From a bacterium (GTDB taxonomy: Bacteria; SZUA-79; Acidulodesulfobacterales; Acidulodesulfobacteraceae), in assembly GCA_021806125.1 (NCBI GenBank), contig JAJZYC010000059.1, positions 1-8,237 on the forward strand: 8,237 nt of DNA, read 5' to 3'. A program made the translations under genes and the position numbers. How positions within the stretch are numbered: the first letter of the stretch is position 1; the number at the start of each line of letters is the position of its first letter. Positions 4,699 through 8,237 of the stretch are shown piece after piece. Below the pieces are notes generated by a model. The model was not told the DNA's origin and searched no databases. It saw only the letters and a program-made list of their open reading frames with translations.

Positions 4699-6888
4699 AT
4701 GCGTAAATCATTATTCGGCTTACTCAAAACAGCTAATATTATACCATTTATTCTTACCGCTTTAATTATATCAACGATATTTTCCTTAAATACAGCCAGC
4801 GCTTTAGGAAATTCAGGTGGAGAAACAAAACATTCGCCAAAATATCCAGCATACAATATTCTTTCAAAAAAAGGTTATATTTATTTAAATTTCAGGGATA
4901 TTTCCATACCGACTTTAGTGAATTTTATATCCAAGATTACACATAAAAATTTTATATATTCGGGGAAACTTCAGGGAAAAGTTACGATTATTTCTTCAAA
5001 GAAAATTACCACCGCCGAAGCCTATAAAGTTTTTCTTACGGCGCTTTCCTATAAAGGCTATGCGATTATTAAAAGAAACGGGGTTTATAAAATAGTTCAG
5101 TCGTCTTCGGCAAGACAGAGCGCAGTTCCGGTTAATGTAGAAGGCTTAAGCGGACATCAATTCGAAACCCAGATAATACGTTTAGATTATATGAATGCGC
5201 AGAGTATGGCAAATATTTTAATGCCTCTGCTTTCGCCTTCGGCAAATATTCAAACATATGCGCTGACTAATTCGCTGATTATCACAGACTATGCTTCAGA
5301 TATAAGAAAAGCCGACAAAATAATAAAAGCTCTAGACGTTCCGGACTACGGACAGCAAATCGGCGTTATTCCGGTAAAATACGTAAAAGTTTCTAAAATA
5401 GCTTCTGTTTTAAATACGATATATACGGGTTCTGTTGCGGCGAATTTTTCTATTCCTAATATTAACTCACAGTTCGTAAGGATTATTCCGTATCCTTCCC
5501 TAAATTCCATTATCGTTATGGCAACCCCCGCAAATTTTAAAAAAATTATTAAATTTATTAAATCTTTGGACGTAAGTTCAAATAATCAGACCCTAAAGAC
5601 TTACGTGTATAAACTTAAATACGCAAAAGCAAAAACTATATCTAAAATTTTAACTAATATGATTTCTCATGCCAAAACGCTTGTAAAATCGGGTAAACGG
5701 TCCGGCAACGCGCCTATAAGACCTGCGGGGCCCCAGTTTTTAAAAGGACGGCCGAATTCCGCTATATCTGGCTCGGCTTCGGCAACGGCTGAAGGAGGAG
5801 GAGTATCTGTTATAGGAAAAGCGGTTATAATACCGGATAAAGATGAAAATTCGCTTATAATAGAAACTACTCCGGCGCAATACGTCTCTCTCGTGAGAGT
5901 AATTAAACAACTCGATAAAAAAAGAAAGCAGGTATTCGTTCAAGTTATTATAGCAGAGGTTAACCTGACTAAATCTTCGGAGATAGGCAGCCAGTATTAC
6001 GGATTTAAGGGAAATTTTTTCGGAGACGCTAATTACAATATGAGCCAGGGCATATCGAGCTTTTTGTCCAATCCTTTTACGACATCGGGATTGATTGCCG
6101 GAGCCGCAGGAGGATCCATAACCCTGCCAATCGGACCTAACGGCGTTTCGGAAACTGTGCCTTCGTTCGCCGCCCTGTTCCAGCTTATTGCTACAAACTC
6201 TGCCGTAAATGTTTTATCCGCTCCGGATTTGTTGACGTTGGACAACCAGAAAGCGTCCATAATGGTCGGCGAAAACGTTCCTTTTATTACGTCTTCGGCT
6301 ACGAGCCAGTTTGAACTGCAAAATATCGTAACTCAGGTAGAAAGGCAAAATGTGGGAGTAAAACTTCAAATTACGCCGACCATAAATTCCGGAAATTATT
6401 TAACTTTAAAAATATATGCTAAAATTTCTTCCATAATTCCGAATCCTTCAGGTTTAAACGCCAACGAAGTAGGGCCAACGACCTCGAACAGATATATAAA
6501 AACGAGGATTATGATAAAAAACAACCAGACTGTTATTATAGGCGGCTTGATTCAGAATACCGTCAATAATTCCACGACCGGAATTCCCCTCCTTGACGAT
6601 ATACCTTTGTTAGGTTATTTGTTTAAAGATAAAAACAGCTCTGTAGAAAAAGATAATCTCGTTATACTTATATCGCCTAAAATTATTTCGTCAACTAAAA
6701 CTCTCGTAAGTATTACCAATAAACATAACAAGAAATTTCTGGCGTCATTAGAAAAAGAAAAACAGCCGCTTCCGGGAGCAAGAAAAATGGTTATAGTTTC
6801 TCCGGATTATATAAAGCCGTCTAATATTAAGACAAATATTAAGACAAAAGCCGATAATAATAAAAATAATAAGAAACTACACAATTAA
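4699..6888 (+). CDS. gspD: Type II secretion outer-membrane secretin GspD
   Basis: This 729-residue protein is a complete secretin. A Sec signal peptide with probable cleavage after A33-S-A35 precedes the periplasmic N0 domain (about 56-135, with I-Y-L-N-F-R-D-I-S-I-P), N1 (about 155-215), N2 (about 219-292) and N3 (about 298-408, interrupted by a G/S/A-rich loop near 330-373). The secretin core runs from about 412 to 662 and contains V-G-E-N-V-P-F (523-529) and the signature I-P-L-L-D-D-I-P-L-L-G-Y-L-F-K (629-643), ending L-V-I-L-I-S-P-K-I. A Lys/Asn-rich tail of about 65 residues follows and may serve as the S-domain that binds a pilotin. GspD multimers form the outer-membrane channel through which folded proteins leave the periplasm. 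There is no lipobox. The start is fixed by the signal peptide, although no Shine-Dalgarno precedes it. The gene is followed by gspE after 70 bp. A type IV pilus secretin (PilQ) is less likely given the GspC- and GspI-like neighbours and the N0-N3 layout. Confidence 0.93.
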   Translation: MRKSLFGLLKTANIIPFILTALIISTIFSLNTASALGNSGGETKHSPKYPAYNILSKKGYIYLNFRDISIPTLVNFISKITHKNFIYSGKLQGKVTIISSKKITTAEAYKVFLTALSYKGYAIIKRNGVYKIVQSSSARQSAVPVNVEGLSGHQFETQIIRLDYMNAQSMANILMPLLSPSANIQTYALTNSLIITDYASDIRKADKIIKALDVPDYGQQIGVIPVKYVKVSKIASVLNTIYTGSVAANFSIPNINSQFVRIIPYPSLNSIIVMATPANFKKIIKFIKSLDVSSNNQTLKTYVYKLKYAKAKTISKILTNMISHAKTLVKSGKRSGNAPIRPAGPQFLKGRPNSAISGSASATAEGGGVSVIGKAVIIPDKDENSLIIETTPAQYVSLVRVIKQLDKKRKQVFVQVIIAEVNLTKSSEIGSQYYGFKGNFFGDANYNMSQGISSFLSNPFTTSGLIAGAAGGSITLPIGPNGVSETVPSFAALFQLIATNSAVNVLSAPDLLTLDNQKASIMVGENVPFITSSATSQFELQNIVTQVERQNVGVKLQITPTINSGNYLTLKIYAKISSIIPNPSGLNANEVGPTTSNRYIKTRIMIKNNQTVIIGGLIQNTVNNSTTGIPLLDDIPLLGYLFKDKNSSVEKDNLVILISPKIISSTKTLVSITNKHNKKFLASLEKEKQPLPGARKMVIVSPDYIKPSNIKTNIKTKADNNKNNKKLHN

Positions 6889-6937
6889 AGCCAAGGCTAA
6901 AACTACACTAAAAACCTAAATAAAGTAAAAATCAACG

Positions 6938-6949
6938 TATTTTAAAATA
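6938..6949. repeat. 12-bp palindrome TATTTTAAAATA before gspE
   Basis: This is the same self-complementary 12-mer as at 4683-4694, here ending nine bases before the gspE ATG at 6959. It again includes TAAAAT (6943-6948). No Shine-Dalgarno is visible in the 70-bp gap between gspD and gspE, nor any terminator. Confidence 0.55.
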
Positions 6950-6958
6950 TACTCAAAA

Positions 6959-8237
6959 ATGAATTCCCTCAAAGAATTCCAAAAATTAAAAGAATTTAAC
7001 GATGAGAATGTCCGTCGTATTATAAGGAAAAATTTTTCTTCCATATATCTTAAAAAAAATCTAATTCTTCCAGTTCCGCTTCAAGATAATTCGTTATGCA
7101 ATATCTTTGTTACGCAAAATACTAAAAATTTCGATGTCGTTAGCGACGTTTTGATGAAATTAGATATCGCCGATAAAAACGTAGTTGTGATACCCGAAGA
7201 AGAACTGATAAACCTTATAAACTCTATTTACGATACCAGCTTAGATTCTATTAAAAATAGTAAAAACGGTTTAGGCGGCATAAAAGGCGTAAACGGGTAT
7301 AATGGAGAAGACGGAGGAGAATGGGTTTCAGACGGAGGCGCGGGTGGTACAGAATCCGGCAGTGGGCCGGCCAACGATTTAAAAAGTTTCGAGCACATAG
7401 ATTTAATAGACGAAAATTCGGAAGCGCCGGCAATAAAGTTTATAAACGTTATAATACTCGAAGCGCTTAAAGAAAACGCCTCCGACATTCATATAGAGCC
7501 TTTTCAGGATTATCTGTCGGTAAAATTCAGGACAGACGGTTCACTAAACGAAAAATTAAGGCCGCATGTCAATTTAAAAAACAGCATAGTTTCTAGAATA
7601 AAGGTTATGGCGGGGCTCGATATCGCCGAAAAAAGGCTTCCGCAGGACGGCAGGATCCAGCTTGTCGCAAGAAATAAAAATATCGATATAAGGGTTTCTA
7701 TAGTGCCGACTATTTTCGGGGAAAGAGTAGTCCTAAGGCTTTTAGATAAATCGTTAAATATTTACGATATAACCGAAGTAGGCATAGACGAAAAATTTTT
7801 GCCTTCAGTAAAAACCGCCCTTTCTAAAACTACCGGAATGGTTATTTCGACGGGGCCTACCGGTTCCGGAAAAACTACGACGCTTTATTCGTTTATAAAC
7901 GAGGTTATGAAACTTTATTCCGACAAAAACATCCTTACTATTGAAGACCCGGTGGAATACCAGATTAAAGGCATTTCCCAGATAAACGTGAATAACAAGA
8001 TAGGACTTACGTTCGCTAAAGGATTAAGACATATATTAAGGCAGGACCCGGACGTTATAATGATCGGCGAAATAAGGGATTCGGAAACGGCGGAAATTGC
8101 TATACAGTCGGCAATGACGGGGCATTTAGTGCTTTCGACGCTTCATACCAACGATTCGGCTAGCGCCTTCGCGAGGCTTACCGATATGGGCATAGAGCCG
8201 TTTTTAATAGCTTCTTCTATATCTATAGTTTTTGCGC
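6959..8237 (+). CDS. gspE: Type II secretion assembly ATPase GspE (partial, 3' end outside window)
   Basis: The first 426 residues are visible; the right edge cuts the gene. An N-terminal GspE domain (about 1-95) is joined by a glycine-rich linker (about 104-138, 14 Gly) to the N2 domain, which begins near I-D-E-N-S-E-A-P-A-I-K and holds A-S-D-I-H-I-E-P. The RecA-like ATPase core has Walker A G299-P-T-G-S-G-K305-T, an Asp box T-I-E-D-P-V-E-Y (327-334), Walker B V-I-M-I-G-E371 with I-R-D (372-374), and the His box T-G-H389 to T-L-H396-T-N-D. GspE is a cytoplasmic hexameric ATPase docked on GspL/GspF that drives pseudopilus assembly. The four-cysteine zinc site would lie beyond the window. ATG 6959 is the first start after an in-frame stop (6926-6928); no Shine-Dalgarno is seen. 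PilB-type ATPases share these motifs, but the position after gspD supports GspE. Confidence 0.93.
   Translation, partial: MNSLKEFQKLKEFNDENVRRIIRKNFSSIYLKKNLILPVPLQDNSLCNIFVTQNTKNFDVVSDVLMKLDIADKNVVVIPEEELINLINSIYDTSLDSIKNSKNGLGGIKGVNGYNGEDGGEWVSDGGAGGTESGSGPANDLKSFEHIDLIDENSEAPAIKFINVIILEALKENASDIHIEPFQDYLSVKFRTDGSLNEKLRPHVNLKNSIVSRIKVMAGLDIAEKRLPQDGRIQLVARNKNIDIRVSIVPTIFGERVVLRLLDKSLNIYDITEVGIDEKFLPSVKTALSKTTGMVISTGPTGSGKTTTLYSFINEVMKLYSDKNILTIEDPVEYQIKGISQINVNNKIGLTFAKGLRHILRQDPDVIMIGEIRDSETAEIAIQSAMTGHLVLSTLHTNDSASAFARLTDMGIEPFLIASSISIVFA

Noticed and set aside
6889..6898. AGCC-AA-GGCT after gspD as a terminator
   Set aside because: The stem is four pairs with a two-base loop and no T-run follows; gspD and gspE are more likely co-transcribed.
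7228..7488. Leftward ORFs opposite the GspE glycine-rich linker
   Set aside because: The Pro-rich peptides are the complement of Gly codons in gspE, which has unmistakable ATPase motifs in the + frame.

Overview
The window is AT-rich bacterial DNA with all genes on the + strand. Isoleucine ATA codons are frequent. It carries part of a type II secretion system (T2SS) locus, which implies a Gram-negative (diderm) cell: an outer-membrane secretin, a PDZ-type inner-membrane component, a pseudopilin and the assembly ATPase. Tat and lipoprotein export signals fit this. The protein style and base usage recall deltaproteobacterial or acid-habitat metagenome lineages, but that is an impression and not proof.

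Layout: (1) 1-221, the 3' end of a gspC-like gene (C-terminal PDZ domain). (2) 221-697, a gspI-like pseudopilin whose start overlaps the gspC stop by one base and whose leader is unusually long. (3) 698-1003, a non-coding stretch with two perfect inverted repeats and then a sigma70-like promoter carrying a tandem 10-bp repeat. (4) 1004-2221, a Sec-exported lipoprotein predicted to be a seven-bladed beta-propeller. (5) 2263-4416, a Tat-exported lipoprotein with a complete metallophosphoesterase active site, followed by a clear intrinsic terminator. (6) 4484-4698, an AT-rich intergenic region with a repeat-like fragment and a possible promoter. (7) 4699-6888, gspD. (8) 6959 to the right edge, gspE, cut off by the window.

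The T2SS genes would work together: GspE powers pseudopilus assembly, GspI is a minor pseudopilin, GspC couples the inner-membrane platform to the secretin, and GspD is the outer-membrane pore. Between gspI and gspD sits a self-contained two-gene cassette with its own promoter, strong Shine-Dalgarno sites and terminator. It encodes two surface or periplasmic lipoproteins. Whether they are T2SS cargo or simply inserted there cannot be decided from sequence alone.

The most interesting signals are: the cassette nested in the T2SS locus; an identical 12-bp palindrome just upstream of both gspD and gspE, neither of which has a Shine-Dalgarno site; the tandem repeat in the cassette promoter; and the 47-residue GspI leader. 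No convincing RNA gene, CRISPR array or complete mobile element was seen.
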